The notes beneath the pieces were generated by a model. It did no database searches, was not told where the DNA came from, and saw only the letters and a list, made by a program, of their open reading frames with translations. DNA of 45,464 bases from assembly GCA_035362715.1 (NCBI GenBank), contig DAOSDU010000014.1:1-45464 (forward strand). Reading direction: 5' to 3'. Every line of letters starts with the position of its first letter. Position 1 is the stretch's first letter. This DNA is from Methanofastidiosum sp. Lineage in GTDB: Archaea; Methanobacteriota_B; Thermococci; Methanofastidiosales; Methanofastidiosaceae. The position numbers and the translations under genes were made by a program. Shown piece by piece: positions 33,357 to 43,025 of this stretch.

Positions 33357-34112
33357 TTAATGTTCAAAAGGTAATGATTCTACCAATGCTATCTCTATCA
33401 TCTTTTCCAATATTTTACCTATTTCAAAGTTTCTAATTTCAAGAAATTTTATATCCCCTTCATCTGAATTAATATTTTCTGATAAAGGGAGTACTATAAG
33501 AATGTTCTTTCCATCAAATAAAAATAGTAAGACTCTTGGTGTAAAAGGTAATATTCTAATATGAAAAGATGGAGACATGCGTTTCAATTCATTAAAAAAA
33601 TTATTATCCAGTATGTCACTTTTCACAAAAAGATTTTTTGTGTAATATTTATTCTTGAAAATTAAATCTATTTTGTCAAAAGCTTTTGAATTATAAAAAC
33701 CAAAAACACATGTTAATTGTTTTGAGGCATTACTCAACTCATCAATTTTTTTAAAAAAATTTTTCCAAGTTCTTTCAACATTAATTGTAGGCAATAGTTC
33801 ATATCTATTACCCCCTAACAGGCTTTCTAAATTAAATTTTATTTTTTCTGCCAATAATCTATTGTCATTAATATATTCATCGATTCTCTCATTTATGTTT
33901 CCTGCACTAAACAATGAAGGTCTTCCCTCCTTCTTCTTTATCCACTCTTTTATTATTAAATCATTTAGGGTGTCGTATATTCTAGAATATGGCACTCCTG
34001 AGCTCAAAGATATTTCTTTGGCAGAAGCCTCCCCATATCTAGCAATCGATACCATTACTTTAGATTCATATTCTGTCAACCCGACCCTCATCAACTGTTC
34101 TTCAATCTCCAT
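33357..34112 (-). CDS. TrmB-family transcriptional regulator
   Basis: A 251-residue protein with a TrmB-type winged helix at the N-terminus (LMRVGLTEYESKVMVSIARY, then EISLSSGVPYSRIYDTLNDL and the wing KKEGRPSLFSAGN) and a C-terminal domain that may bind an effector (from about 85), including TCVFGFYNSKAFDKI. ATG 34112 is chosen over the open frame to 34208, which would overlap the divergent gene. A TATA-like TTAATATATTAA lies at about 34130-34141. The divergent ferredoxin gene is the obvious candidate target. The effector is unknown. Confidence 0.8.
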   Translation of the reverse strand: MEIEEQLMRVGLTEYESKVMVSIARYGEASAKEISLSSGVPYSRIYDTLNDLIIKEWIKKKEGRPSLFSAGNINERIDEYINDNRLLAEKIKFNLESLLGGNRYELLPTINVERTWKNFFKKIDELSNASKQLTCVFGFYNSKAFDKIDLIFKNKYYTKNLFVKSDILDNNFFNELKRMSPSFHIRILPFTPRVLLFLFDGKNILIVLPLSENINSDEGDIKFLEIRNFEIGKILEKMIEIALVESLPFEH

Positions 34113-34184
34113 GTAATAAAATACTAATATTAATATATTAAAGTTATGGAAATATTTATATCTTATTTTAAGATTCCGAACAAT
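34113..34184. promoter_or_regulatory. Divergent promoter of TrmB-like and ferredoxin genes
   Basis: In 72 bases, ATATTAATATATTAA (34127-34141) could serve the leftward gene and ATATTTATATC (34152-34162) the rightward one, about 25-30 bases before ATG 34185. TrmB regulators often bind such shared regions. No clear operator repeat stands out against the AT-rich background. Confidence 0.45.
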
Positions 34185-34805
34185 ATGAAAGCCAGAAAAA
34201 TAATTCAAGCTCTGACGCTCGCCATTTCTATCGTGGCATTTGTCTTTTTTATTAAGGCAAAAGAAGAAGCTATTTTACTTTTATGGATTCTAAGTTTTTC
34301 ATTTGCATCAGTAATATTTGGAAAATTGTTTTGTGGTTATTTTTGTCCATTTCACGCCTTTGATAAAGGTTTAGGGTATATATTAAATAAATTAAATATC
34401 AAAAAAATCAACACACCCAGTATTTTTAAGAAAGCGTATGTTTATTATCCAATTTCTTTGATATTACTTGCTTTAGTTGTAATTAATATATCAAGTTTAA
34501 TAGTTCCAATAAAAATCAAAATCCCTTTTCTAATAGTTGCATTCCCTATGTTGGCAATATTTACTTCTGATCTATGGCACAATTACATATGTCCGTTTGG
34601 TTTAGTGATGAAATTGCCTGCTTTTAGGAGATTTTTAATGCCTGAGATAGAGAATGATAGATGCACAAAATGTAATATTTGTGTTAAAATATGCCCAACA
34701 GAAGCAATAGAGATAAATAATAAAAAATTAAATGTGATAGGTAGCAAATGTATTTTATGCTATCAGTGTGAGAAGATATGCAAATTTGATTCTGTAAAAA
34801 TATAA
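34185..34805 (+). CDS. Membrane 4Fe-4S protein, NapH-like
   Basis: A 206-residue membrane ferredoxin of the NapH/RnfB-associated type. About four helices come first, with CGYFCPFHAFDKG and HNYICPFGLVMK loops carrying the conserved CxxxCP pairs. The C-terminus has two ferredoxin motifs, CTKCNICVKICPTEA and CILCYQCEKICKFD; in the second, Pro after the last Cys is Lys. It likely moves electrons between membrane and cytoplasm. ATG 34185 is preferred to 34146 because the TATA box sits between them. The cupin gene follows 14 bases downstream. Confidence 0.8.
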   Translation: MKARKIIQALTLAISIVAFVFFIKAKEEAILLLWILSFSFASVIFGKLFCGYFCPFHAFDKGLGYILNKLNIKKINTPSIFKKAYVYYPISLILLALVVINISSLIVPIKIKIPFLIVAFPMLAIFTSDLWHNYICPFGLVMKLPAFRRFLMPEIENDRCTKCNICVKICPTEAIEINNKKLNVIGSKCILCYQCEKICKFDSVKI

Positions 34806-34819
34806 ACAAAGGTGAATAA

Positions 34820-35158
34820 ATGAAGATTGTTAAAGTAAAGGAACAGAAAATTATCGAAACACCACACAAGGTTGATGTTAGAAAGATATATGATACTGAA
34901 AAAGCTCAGGCAATACACATAACATTAAAGCCAGGCGAAGCTCTCTTAAAACATATTACTCCTGTAGATGTATTTTTTTATGTGCTCGAAGGAACAGGGA
35001 TTGTTGAAATTGGCGATGAGAAAGAAGAAGTATATCGGGATATGCTTATTGAAAGTCCTGCAAAAATACCTCATAGATTAATTAATCAAAGTGATAAAGT
35101 ATTTCGTTTCCTTGTGGTGAAAATACCAAGGCCAACCGAACAAACAAAGGTTTTGTAA
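34820..35158 (+). CDS. Cupin domain protein
   Basis: A 112-residue single cupin barrel. Visible motifs are ITLKPGEALLKHITPVDVFF with YVLEGTGIVEIGDE (first cupin motif) and MLIESPAKIPHRLIN (second motif, with a His). The usual first-motif HxH is reduced to KHITPVD, so metal binding may be altered. The function is open: sugar isomerase, dioxygenase or sensor. SD AGGTGAATAA precedes ATG 34820. It follows the membrane ferredoxin on the same strand and probably shares its transcript. Confidence 0.82.
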   Translation: MKIVKVKEQKIIETPHKVDVRKIYDTEKAQAIHITLKPGEALLKHITPVDVFFYVLEGTGIVEIGDEKEEVYRDMLIESPAKIPHRLINQSDKVFRFLVVKIPRPTEQTKVL

Positions 35159-35255
35159 CTAAGAACAATTGTAGTGCTAAGGGTATAGATTATAAAAATT
35201 AGAGACCAAAAAAGAGTGATAAATTAATATTTCTTAATTTTTTCTCGTGTGATTT

Positions 35256-36617
35256 TTAAGGATATTTTGACTCAAGCATTCCAACAATAAAGAAAAGAGC
35301 GAAACAAACAACCAAAGTTATTATGGGTGTAGGCAGCCCAAATAAAGATATTTTAAAGAAAGAAAGACATACGGCTGTCAAAAATCCACCTATAAGTGTA
35401 ATGGCCCCAGTCAAATCCTTGCCTATATTATAGTGGAATAAACCAAAAATTAGAGGTAATAAACAAAGCAATATAGTTGATGATAAAACAGACAATTCAA
35501 CTATGTAGCTTAACTTTCTCACTGCAAAAAGGCCGATGAATATTGTTATAATTATAATTGAGATCCTACCAAAAAGAATGCCTTTCTCTTTTACAATATC
35601 CCTTGAGACCATTGAAGAAAGGGTCAGGACTATCGAATTTGCAGTTGTTATTGCGGCAGCCATTATGCTTAATGCTAATAGAAGGGATAACCATTCTGGC
35701 ATTAAAGAAAGCAATGTTGGAGTGACATCATCCCTGTATTGCACTATTGGGAATAATCCTCGAAACGTTAGAACTCTAAGTTGAATTCCTATAAATGTTA
35801 CAATTGCTGTGTATAATACCCCAAATATCCCAAAAAAAACTATCATCTTTCTTAATGCGGATAGATCCTTTGGAATAAATAGTCTTTGGAGAACTTGTGG
35901 ATTAGTCAATGCAAAGAAAAACCAGGGAATTGTCAATCCTAAGAAAAATTTAGGTGTCCAAATAGCATTAGGAACATACATTAAATCACCCATTGTGGAA
36001 ATAGCAGAAAAATCAAATCTGTAAGATACCCAAACTAAAGCAAATATTGAGACTACAATCATCAAAACTCCTTGGATCGAATCTGTCAATGCAACCCCCT
36101 TTAAGCCACCTAGAAATGCCCACAGTGCAATAAGAATTCCAACGATTAAAATTCCAGTAGAGAAATTCAAACTTGAATTTTTTTCTAATATGAGGGCAAC
36201 ACCTGTTAATTGTACTGATGTATAGGGGATTAAAGCCAGTAGAGAGATTAAGGCCGCAATTTTTGCTGTTTTTGAGCCATATCTTTCTTCAAGTAATCCA
36301 GAAGGGGAAACAACTCCTTTTTGCTTTGCTATTTTCCATATTCTAGGGCCATAATAAGATAAAAAGAATAAAGTTCCCACCAAATAAGTAAGTTCAAATC
36401 CGAGAGCACCAACTCCCGTTGCATATGAAAGACCAACTAGGCCTACCATCATGAAGGCAGAATATGTTGTAGCTGCATATGTAAGTGCAGAAACAACGCC
36501 ACCAATGTTTCTGTTTCCAATAAAGAAACTTTCTTGTGTCTTGGCATCTTTAGAATATAGAGCAATAATTGTACCTATAATGGCATAAATCCCTAATAAT
36601 ATTAGAAAGTTATTCAT
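35256..36617 (-). CDS. Sodium/solute symporter (SSS family)
   Basis: A 453-residue symporter with about 13 membrane helices. The family signature region reads TYAATTYSAFMMVGLVGLSY near the N-terminus and GLKGVALTDSIQGVLM in helix 5; ALSIMAAAITTANSIVLTLS carries the helix 8 residues that bind sodium (Ser/Thr-rich). The substrate could be pantothenate, proline or an organic acid. The start codon overlaps the end of the upstream small membrane gene by 8 bases, so the two are translated together. Confidence 0.88.
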   Translation of the reverse strand: MNNFLILLGIYAIIGTIIALYSKDAKTQESFFIGNRNIGGVVSALTYAATTYSAFMMVGLVGLSYATGVGALGFELTYLVGTLFFLSYYGPRIWKIAKQKGVVSPSGLLEERYGSKTAKIAALISLLALIPYTSVQLTGVALILEKNSSLNFSTGILIVGILIALWAFLGGLKGVALTDSIQGVLMIVVSIFALVWVSYRFDFSAISTMGDLMYVPNAIWTPKFFLGLTIPWFFFALTNPQVLQRLFIPKDLSALRKMIVFFGIFGVLYTAIVTFIGIQLRVLTFRGLFPIVQYRDDVTPTLLSLMPEWLSLLLALSIMAAAITTANSIVLTLSSMVSRDIVKEKGILFGRISIIIITIFIGLFAVRKLSYIVELSVLSSTILLCLLPLIFGLFHYNIGKDLTGAITLIGGFLTAVCLSFFKISLFGLPTPIITLVVCFALFFIVGMLESKYP

Positions 36618-36774
36618 TTATCCACCTTTTACTCGAGAAAACAATGTATAGAAGATAACCGGTTGTAACAATTGTCCAATAAATAAAAGTAGTGAAATCT
36701 TCCTTTTTGAAGAGAAAAAATGGGACCGACATCAGTATTACAATTATCAACACTTCAAAAAATTTCATTAACAT
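36610..36774 (-). CDS. Small two-helix partner of SSS symporter (DUF3311/DUF997-like)
   Basis: A 54-residue protein with two membrane helices: FFEVLIIVILMSVPFFLF, a short charged turn (KKED), then FIYWTIVTTGYLLYIVF, ending KRWINE. Many SSS symporters have such a small partner encoded just upstream. The 8-base overlap with the symporter start and the matching strand support a real gene. ATG 36774 is chosen; ATG 36768 is an alternative. A TATA-like CTTTTATAAAT lies about 20 bases upstream, fitting a leaderless mRNA. Confidence 0.7.
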   Translation of the reverse strand: MLMKFFEVLIIVILMSVPFFLFKKEDFTTFIYWTIVTTGYLLYIVFSSKRWINE

Positions 36775-36886
36775 TTGTTAAAAATATCTATTTATAAAAG
36801 TTGCTTTTGGCCAGGGGCCTAAAATATAACTGAACGATTATATTTTTCATAATAACTTATTTATACTATTTATCATAACTATTTTT

Positions 36887-39241
36887 ATGTTTCTCTTGGA
36901 CTCTGATTACAAAACATTCAACGAAAAAGCATATGTTCGACTAATACTTAAAAATGATTCTAAAATCGAAGCATTTTACAAGGACTTTGAACCTTATATC
37001 TGGGCCGTGTGTGATGCGGAAGAAATCAAATCTAAAAAGAAGCTAATTGAAGAAATACAAAAAGAAGTTCAAGGTAGATCTATTGCTGTAAAAAATTGCA
37101 CTATTGATGAGAGATACCTTTTTGGCAATAAAATTCCTGCCATCAAAGTAATATTTAATCATCCCTCGGACGTTCCTAACTTGAGGAAAGAAATTGAAGA
37201 TATTACAGAGATCTATGAATACGATATACCTTTTGCAAGAAGATTTCTTATCGACAAAAATCTTGTTCCAGCAATATACTACAATTTTGAAATAGAAAAA
37301 GAGGGAGAAATCTCGATCATAAAAGATTTTCATATCACCGATAATCTTAATCTATCGATTAAAGTTTTAGCCTTTGATATAGAAGTATACTGCAAGGCAA
37401 AGCCTGACGCTCAAAATGACCCAATAATAATGATTGGAATTTCTACCAATGATTTTGATAAGGTTATTACCTATAAAAAAGTCTCAGCAGAGTATATAGA
37501 AATTGTAGATGACGAAACATCGATGATAAAAAGATTTCTAGATATAATCTTGGAATACAACCCAGACATAATCTATACTTACAATGGGGATACTTTTGAT
37601 TTTCCTTACATATATGAAAGAGCAAAAAAACTAAAAATACATCATCCTATCCTAAATGAAATAAGAATCGATAAAAGGGGAGTAAATGACAGTAGTAAGA
37701 TACCAGGGATGGTACATGTTGATCTTTATCCATTGAGTAGAAAACTCCTTAGTCTGAACAAATATACTCTTGAAAACGTTTATCTTAATTTTTTAGGTAA
37801 AGAAAAAAGCAAAATTCAACTAGCTGAAATGGATAGATTCTGGGAAGAAGGAAAACAGGAAGGACTTTTGACTGTCGCATTATACAATATGGAGGATGCC
37901 ATAGCTGCAAAAGAAATTGGAGCTGCAATTGGCCCTCTTGAGATTGAACTTTCAAGAATAGTTGGGCAAAATATTTTTGATATATCAAGAATGGCATCTT
38001 CGAATATGGTCGAATATCTTCTAATGAAAAGATCATTTGAAGAAAAAACAATAGTCCCGAATAAACCAAAAGGCAGCGAATACCTAGAAAGGGCATCTTA
38101 TACTTATGAAGGCGGATTTGTCTTGGATCCACAAAAGGGGCTTCATGAACACATAGCCGTTTTTGACTTTAGATCTCTATACCCTTCAATAATTATAGCC
38201 CATAATATAGATCCGAATACTATTGGGTGTAGCTGTTGTGATAATACATCTCCCGATGGAGTTAATTTTTGCCTTAATAAAAAAGGATTTATCCCTGAAA
38301 TCTTGAAAGAGATTATAGAGAGGAGAGTTGAGATTAAGAGAAAATTAAAAGAGACATCCGATAAAAATGAAAAGACTATTTATCAATCCCAACAATGGGC
38401 CCTTAAGATTCTTGCCAATTCTTTTTATGGCTATATGGGGTACCCCCGCTCAAGATGGTATTCTAAAGAAGCAGCTTCTAGTATAGCTTCATGGGGTAGA
38501 GAGTATATCCATAAAGCAATAAAAATCGCTGAAGAAATGGGATTAAATGTTCTTTATGGGGATACGGATAGTTTATTCGTGGGATTGGGATCAGAAGACA
38601 TGGAAAAATCAAAAGAATTTAGGGATAAGGTAAACTCTACGCTTCCTGACTATATGGAACTTGAATTCCAGGGTTATTATAGGCGAGGATTTTTTGTTTC
38701 AAAGAAGAGATACGCAATTATCGATAAAGAAAATAATATAGTAACAAAAGGTTTAGAAGTGGTAAGAAGAGATTGGGCAGAAATTGCAAAAAAAACGCAA
38801 GAAGCTGTATTAAAAACCATATTAGAAGGAAAAGGTCCCGAAAAAGCGGCTGAAATTGTCAGAAAAACTACCCAAGAGCTTATAGAAGGTAAAATTCCGC
38901 TAGATTCTCTTATTATATATACTCAACTAACAATGCCAATTTCAAGCTATAAACAAATAGGGCCACATGTAATTGTAGCAAAACGCATGAAAGAAAAGGG
39001 GGAGGACGTTAAAGCAGGTTCCATGATTTCTTTTATCGTTAAAAGCGGAGAGGGAATGGTTAGAGACAGGTCTTATGATGTAGAATCTTTCAAGAAAGCA
39101 GGATATAAATACGACGCCGAATACTATATGGACAACCAGGTTTTACCTGCAGTTATGAGAATTTTAAAAGGATTTGGGTATACTGAAGAAAACCTTAAAT
39201 TTTCTAAAAATAAACAGATGACCCTCGGAGATTACTTTTAG
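36887..39241 (+). CDS. polB: DNA polymerase B (family B replicative/repair polymerase)
   Basis: A 784-residue family B DNA polymerase. The 3'-5' exonuclease motifs are AFDIEVYC (Exo I), YNGDTFDFPYIYE (Exo II) and YNMEDAIAA (Exo III). Polymerase motifs are DFRSLYPSIIIAHN (A), KILANSFYGYMGYPRSRWYS (B), VLYGDTDSLFVG (C) and KKRYAI. All catalytic acids are present, so both activities are expected. The C-terminus QMTLGDYF is a PIP box for PCNA binding. No intein. ATG 36887 lies about 25-30 bases after a TATA-like TTATTTATACT, without an SD, so it is probably leaderless. Confidence 0.97.
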   Translation: MFLLDSDYKTFNEKAYVRLILKNDSKIEAFYKDFEPYIWAVCDAEEIKSKKKLIEEIQKEVQGRSIAVKNCTIDERYLFGNKIPAIKVIFNHPSDVPNLRKEIEDITEIYEYDIPFARRFLIDKNLVPAIYYNFEIEKEGEISIIKDFHITDNLNLSIKVLAFDIEVYCKAKPDAQNDPIIMIGISTNDFDKVITYKKVSAEYIEIVDDETSMIKRFLDIILEYNPDIIYTYNGDTFDFPYIYERAKKLKIHHPILNEIRIDKRGVNDSSKIPGMVHVDLYPLSRKLLSLNKYTLENVYLNFLGKEKSKIQLAEMDRFWEEGKQEGLLTVALYNMEDAIAAKEIGAAIGPLEIELSRIVGQNIFDISRMASSNMVEYLLMKRSFEEKTIVPNKPKGSEYLERASYTYEGGFVLDPQKGLHEHIAVFDFRSLYPSIIIAHNIDPNTIGCSCCDNTSPDGVNFCLNKKGFIPEILKEIIERRVEIKRKLKETSDKNEKTIYQSQQWALKILANSFYGYMGYPRSRWYSKEAASSIASWGREYIHKAIKIAEEMGLNVLYGDTDSLFVGLGSEDMEKSKEFRDKVNSTLPDYMELEFQGYYRRGFFVSKKRYAIIDKENNIVTKGLEVVRRDWAEIAKKTQEAVLKTILEGKGPEKAAEIVRKTTQELIEGKIPLDSLIIYTQLTMPISSYKQIGPHVIVAKRMKEKGEDVKAGSMISFIVKSGEGMVRDRSYDVESFKKAGYKYDAEYYMDNQVLPAVMRILKGFGYTEENLKFSKNKQMTLGDYF

Positions 39242-39304
39242 TATTAATTAATTCTTGTACTCTTTAACAAATATATTTATTATTTGCACTATCTTATATG
39301 TCTA

Positions 39305-39466
39305 CTATTTCTTGGATTTTCTTTTGTTAAAGCAATCTCTACAATAAATAGGCCTTATTCCATCTGGTTTGAAAGGAACTTTTGTCATGTTACCACATTC
39401 AGAACAGATGGCTTCGTGCATTTCTCTTGATTCTCCTCGGAAACCCTCAACTCTTTTTTCACTCAT
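39305..39466 (-). CDS. Small zinc-ribbon protein (CxxC-x17-CxxC)
   Basis: A 53-residue protein with Cys21-SE-Cys24 and Cys42-RD-Cys45, exactly 17 residues between the pairs, as in the CxxC-x17-CxxC group of small archaeal and bacterial proteins. Core text: AICSECGNMTKVPFKPDGIR and PIYCRDCF, with a basic tail (NKRKSKK). It probably binds zinc and may bind nucleic acid. SD GGAG lies 10 bases before ATG 39466. It lies between polB (convergent) and the YgiQ-like gene (same strand, upstream). Confidence 0.8.
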   Translation of the reverse strand: MSEKRVEGFRGESREMHEAICSECGNMTKVPFKPDGIRPIYCRDCFNKRKSKK

Positions 39467-39540
39467 TATAGGATGCTCCTTTATTATATTATTCGTCTAT
39501 TACTTTAGTGAAAAAATATATTTAAATTTTACTGATAGCC

Positions 39541-41142
39541 TTAAGGCTCAAAAATAGTAGTTCGGCTATGTGATTTATTTTTATTAATTTCGTGCAGGAT
39601 TACCCTTTTTAACTTCTTCTTTGTTTTGTAATCTTGTATAACATTAACTCTTTTCATACTCTTGGGATCTATTCCTGTCCAATAGATACAGGTTGAGTTT
39701 GTCATAGGCGTTGGAGTAAAAATTTGAAAACTTTCGATATTGGACAAGTGAGTTATTTTTTCTTTCAATTTAATTATTTCCTTATCATCATCCCCCGGAT
39801 GACAAATCATTAAATAATATTTAAGAAATTGTTTTTTATCTTTGTTAATACCTTGAAAATAAGAAACGAATTCATCAAACCTAGAGTTATCCTTATTCAT
39901 ATAAGATAAAACTTTTTCAGAAAAATGCTCTGGTGCTATTTTTAGGCATCCAGATATATGGTGTTCTGAAAGGACTTTTATATATTCTTTATTTTCCATT
40001 GCAAGATCATATCTTATGCCACTTCTGACAAATATCTTCTTTATACCTTCAATCTTTCTAGCTTTTCTAAGAAGCGAGATTAATTTTTGATGACTTTTAT
40101 CTAATTTTTTGCAGTTGATACAATCATCATTGCATTTTTCATTACAATCCATCCCATACATATTTGCAGAAGGCCCCCCAAGGTCGTCTATGTATCCTTT
40201 AAAAGCTGGATGAGAGACCAGAGATTCTATTTCTCTTAATATCGAACTTTCACTTCTTGAAATGATCTTATCCCCTTGATGGAGTTTAAGTGAACAAAAA
40301 TTACAGTTACCAATGCAACCTCTATGGCTGACTACAGAAAATCTTGCCATCTTTAAAAGAGACTTTGGATGAAGTTTTCGTGTATAAGGCAAAGAGTATA
40401 TCCAATCTAGGTCTTCAGTAGAATAGTCTGGATAAGAATATTGAAGGAGATAATTATTATCATAAGGCTGTGCTAAATTTTTTTTGTTTGATAGGGTCTT
40501 TTGCATCTCACAAAATTTCAAAGGGTCTTCTTTTACCTCTTTAAAAGATGGAAGTATTTCAAATCCTTCATCCAGTTCTTTACTTATTACACAAGTTCCT
40601 TGAATTCCCTTAAGGCTCAAATTTTTTTTAGATCTTTCTGCTATTTCAAGAATTTGTTTCTCACCATTTCCATAAACTAAAATGTTAGCTCTTGAATCAA
40701 AAATAATGCTTCTCCTGATATTATTATCCCAATAATCGTAGTGGGCAAATCGTCTCATAGAAGCTTCTATTCCACCTATGACAATTACTGCTGACTTGAA
40801 GTATTCTCTAATCTTGTTACAATAGACTATCAAAGCCCTGTCTGGTATTAAAGATATATTTGAATGAGGATCATTTGATCTTGTTTTTTTCAAAGGGGTA
40901 TAATTATGTAGCATGCTGTCTATGGAGCCAGAAGTCACTGCAAAAAATAATTTTGGAGGTCCAAGCTTCAGGTAGTCTTCTTTTGTCAAAGGCTTTTCTA
41001 TAATACCAACTTTGTATCCTTTACTGTCTAAGACTCTCGAGATAACCCCTGAAGGAGATAAGGGATGATCATCATGATATTCTGCAGTAATCAATATAAT
41101 GTCAAAGTCTTTCCCTGGTTTAGCTATCACAAAATTCCCCAT
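39541..41142 (-). CDS. YgiQ-family radical SAM protein
   Basis: A 533-residue radical SAM enzyme of the YgiQ/UPF0313 group. The N-terminal domain has DIILITAEYHDDHPLSPSG and VIGGIEASMRRFAHYDYW, where a cobalamin-like fold is usual. The SAM cluster motif is CIGNCNFCSLKLHQG. An insert with CNEKCNDDCINCKK may hold another metal or cluster. The reaction is unknown. ATG 41142 is chosen since TTTATATA at 41182-41175 predicts a start near 41152; ATG 41163 would lie upstream of it. The frame is open back to 41199. Confidence 0.85.
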   Translation of the reverse strand: MGNFVIAKPGKDFDIILITAEYHDDHPLSPSGVISRVLDSKGYKVGIIEKPLTKEDYLKLGPPKLFFAVTSGSIDSMLHNYTPLKKTRSNDPHSNISLIPDRALIVYCNKIREYFKSAVIVIGGIEASMRRFAHYDYWDNNIRRSIIFDSRANILVYGNGEKQILEIAERSKKNLSLKGIQGTCVISKELDEGFEILPSFKEVKEDPLKFCEMQKTLSNKKNLAQPYDNNYLLQYSYPDYSTEDLDWIYSLPYTRKLHPKSLLKMARFSVVSHRGCIGNCNFCSLKLHQGDKIISRSESSILREIESLVSHPAFKGYIDDLGGPSANMYGMDCNEKCNDDCINCKKLDKSHQKLISLLRKARKIEGIKKIFVRSGIRYDLAMENKEYIKVLSEHHISGCLKIAPEHFSEKVLSYMNKDNSRFDEFVSYFQGINKDKKQFLKYYLMICHPGDDDKEIIKLKEKITHLSNIESFQIFTPTPMTNSTCIYWTGIDPKSMKRVNVIQDYKTKKKLKRVILHEINKNKSHSRTTIFEP

Positions 41143-41359
41143 ACATATGTTATTATCCGTCATATACTTATCGATATATAAATTCTCTGAAAAAATCAAT
41201 TAAAAATAATTCTATAAATATTGTCTTTCCTATATTTTATATGATTTTTATTTATTTCTTTACTTTAAATAAATATTATATTGATTTTTGTATCATCATT
41301 AGAATCAAAATCTTTTTATTCATTATTCTTCTAATATGATATAATTTTTGGCGATTAAA

Positions 41360-43021
41360 ATGAAGCATAATCTAATTGAAATTGAAAATCTTTCATTTAT
41401 TGTAGATCATAAAGTTATTTTAGATGATTTATCATTTAAATTAAGAGAGGGCGAGTCATTAGGATTATACGGTCCTACGGGTAGCGGAAAATCTGTCCTG
41501 CTAAATGTCTTAAGAGGTACAAAAGGTTATGCCCCTGCAAAAGGAAATATTTATTATAATATTTCATACTGCCCCACATGCAAAGATATACAATCCCCAA
41601 GTCATGTTGGAAAAAAGTGTAAAAAATGTGACAAGGAATATATTTTTAAAAAAGTAGATTTGTGGAACGATGAAGAATTTTTTAATGCAATAAAAAAACG
41701 AACAGCAATAATGTTCCAGAGAACTTTTTCTCTATTTGGCCAAAGGTCCGTACTTGAAAACATGTATGAAGTCTTTTTAGAGATGCAACTACCTGAAAAA
41801 GAAGTTAATTCCAAAATAATTGAAATTCTACAAAAAGTTAACTTGATGCACAGGATGACACATATCGCAAGAGACTTATCGGGCGGTGAAAAACAGAGAC
41901 TTGTACTCGCAAGACAACTGGCAATAGATCCTCTTGTTTTATTTGCAGATGAACCAACCGCTACACTTGATCCCGTTACTTCTAATATTATTGAGACTAC
42001 ATTACATACTATCTTTAGGAATGATGGTAGAAGTTTAATTGTTTCTTCACAGAAGGAAAATATCCTAAAGAAGATTACAGAAAAAGCATTGATTCTAGGT
42101 AAAGGAAGAATAGAAGCTGAATTACCGCCTAAGGATTTAGTCTCTGATTTAGAATCAAAATCAATATATCCTGACAAGTCAAATTTCTCTGAAATTGGAA
42201 ATGAAATAATTGCATTGGCCAATGTTAAGAAATATTATTATTCCATATCTAGAGGGGTAATTAAAGCCATCGATAATGTTTCATTGTCTATTAACGAAAA
42301 AGAAATATTTGGGATTGTAGGAAAAAGCGGTTCTGGGAAGACAACAGTTTCTAAGATAATAGGAGGGTTAATACCTTTCAAAGAAGGGGAGTTTAAACTT
42401 CGAATCGGTGATGAATGGATAAACATGAAAGAAGAAGGCGCCTCTGGCAGAATTAGGGCCGTTCCTTATATCGGGATTCTCCACCAAGAATATTCATTGT
42501 ATCCAAATAGAACTGTATTAGATAACCTATCTGATTCAATAGGGACGAAGCTTCCCTCTGACATTGCAAAAAAGAAAGCATCAGATGTGCTAGAAGCCGT
42601 TGGATTTAGCAAAGATAGTATTCCTGAATTACTATATAAAAAACCTGAATCATTATCTGAAGGAGAGAGGCATACTGTTGCGCTAGCACAGATATTGGTA
42701 AAGGAGCCAACGCTTGTTATTCTTGATGAACCAAGAGGAACAAAAGAAATAGCAAATGCTATTAGAACTGCCAGAGAATTACTTGATGAAACTTTCATTA
42801 TTGTAACTCATGATTCAGATTTTGTCGTTGAAGCATGTGATAGGTCTTGTTTCTTACTTGAAGGAAATATATTAGAAATTGGTCCACCAGAGGAGATAAA
42901 ACAAAAAATGATCTCTTCAGAAATGGAAGCAATAAAAAAAGAAACGATGAGTGGTTCTGATTCTTTAAAACGGGACCAAGTAACTTTTGACACTACAGAG
43001 AGACAAGATTCAGGATACTAA
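41360..43021 (+). CDS. atwA: Methyl-coenzyme M reductase system component A2 (ABC ATPase)
   Basis: A 553-residue soluble protein with two ABC ATPase domains and no membrane part. Domain 1 has GPTGSGKSVLL, an inserted Cys motif (CPTCK...CKKC, about 74-97), LSGGEKQRLVLARQ and LFADEPTATLD. Domain 2 has GKSGSGKTTVSK, LSEGERHTVALAQ and LVILDEPRGT. The zinc-like insert and tandem layout match component A2, which with ATP takes part in reductive activation of methyl-coenzyme M reductase. The TTG 12 bases earlier is not needed; GGCGAT lies before ATG 41360. The gene is alone on its strand, and no mcr gene is in the window. Confidence 0.92.
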   Translation: MKHNLIEIENLSFIVDHKVILDDLSFKLREGESLGLYGPTGSGKSVLLNVLRGTKGYAPAKGNIYYNISYCPTCKDIQSPSHVGKKCKKCDKEYIFKKVDLWNDEEFFNAIKKRTAIMFQRTFSLFGQRSVLENMYEVFLEMQLPEKEVNSKIIEILQKVNLMHRMTHIARDLSGGEKQRLVLARQLAIDPLVLFADEPTATLDPVTSNIIETTLHTIFRNDGRSLIVSSQKENILKKITEKALILGKGRIEAELPPKDLVSDLESKSIYPDKSNFSEIGNEIIALANVKKYYYSISRGVIKAIDNVSLSINEKEIFGIVGKSGSGKTTVSKIIGGLIPFKEGEFKLRIGDEWINMKEEGASGRIRAVPYIGILHQEYSLYPNRTVLDNLSDSIGTKLPSDIAKKKASDVLEAVGFSKDSIPELLYKKPESLSEGERHTVALAQILVKEPTLVILDEPRGTKEIANAIRTARELLDETFIIVTHDSDFVVEACDRSCFLLEGNILEIGPPEEIKQKMISSEMEAIKKETMSGSDSLKRDQVTFDTTERQDSGY

Positions 43022-43025
43022 AAAT

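Noticed and set aside
36805..36825. GGCC-AGG-GGCC short palindrome upstream of polB
   Set aside because: Four-base arms are too short to call an operator or hairpin; no second copy was noticed in the window.
41290..41335. ATGATGA on the minus strand near 41313 as a second C/D sRNA
   Set aside because: No CTGA box follows within a usable distance, so only one box is present.
41602..42222. 206-residue open frame antisense to component A2
   Set aside because: It lies wholly within the conserved ATPase gene on the other strand, has shadow composition and no SD.
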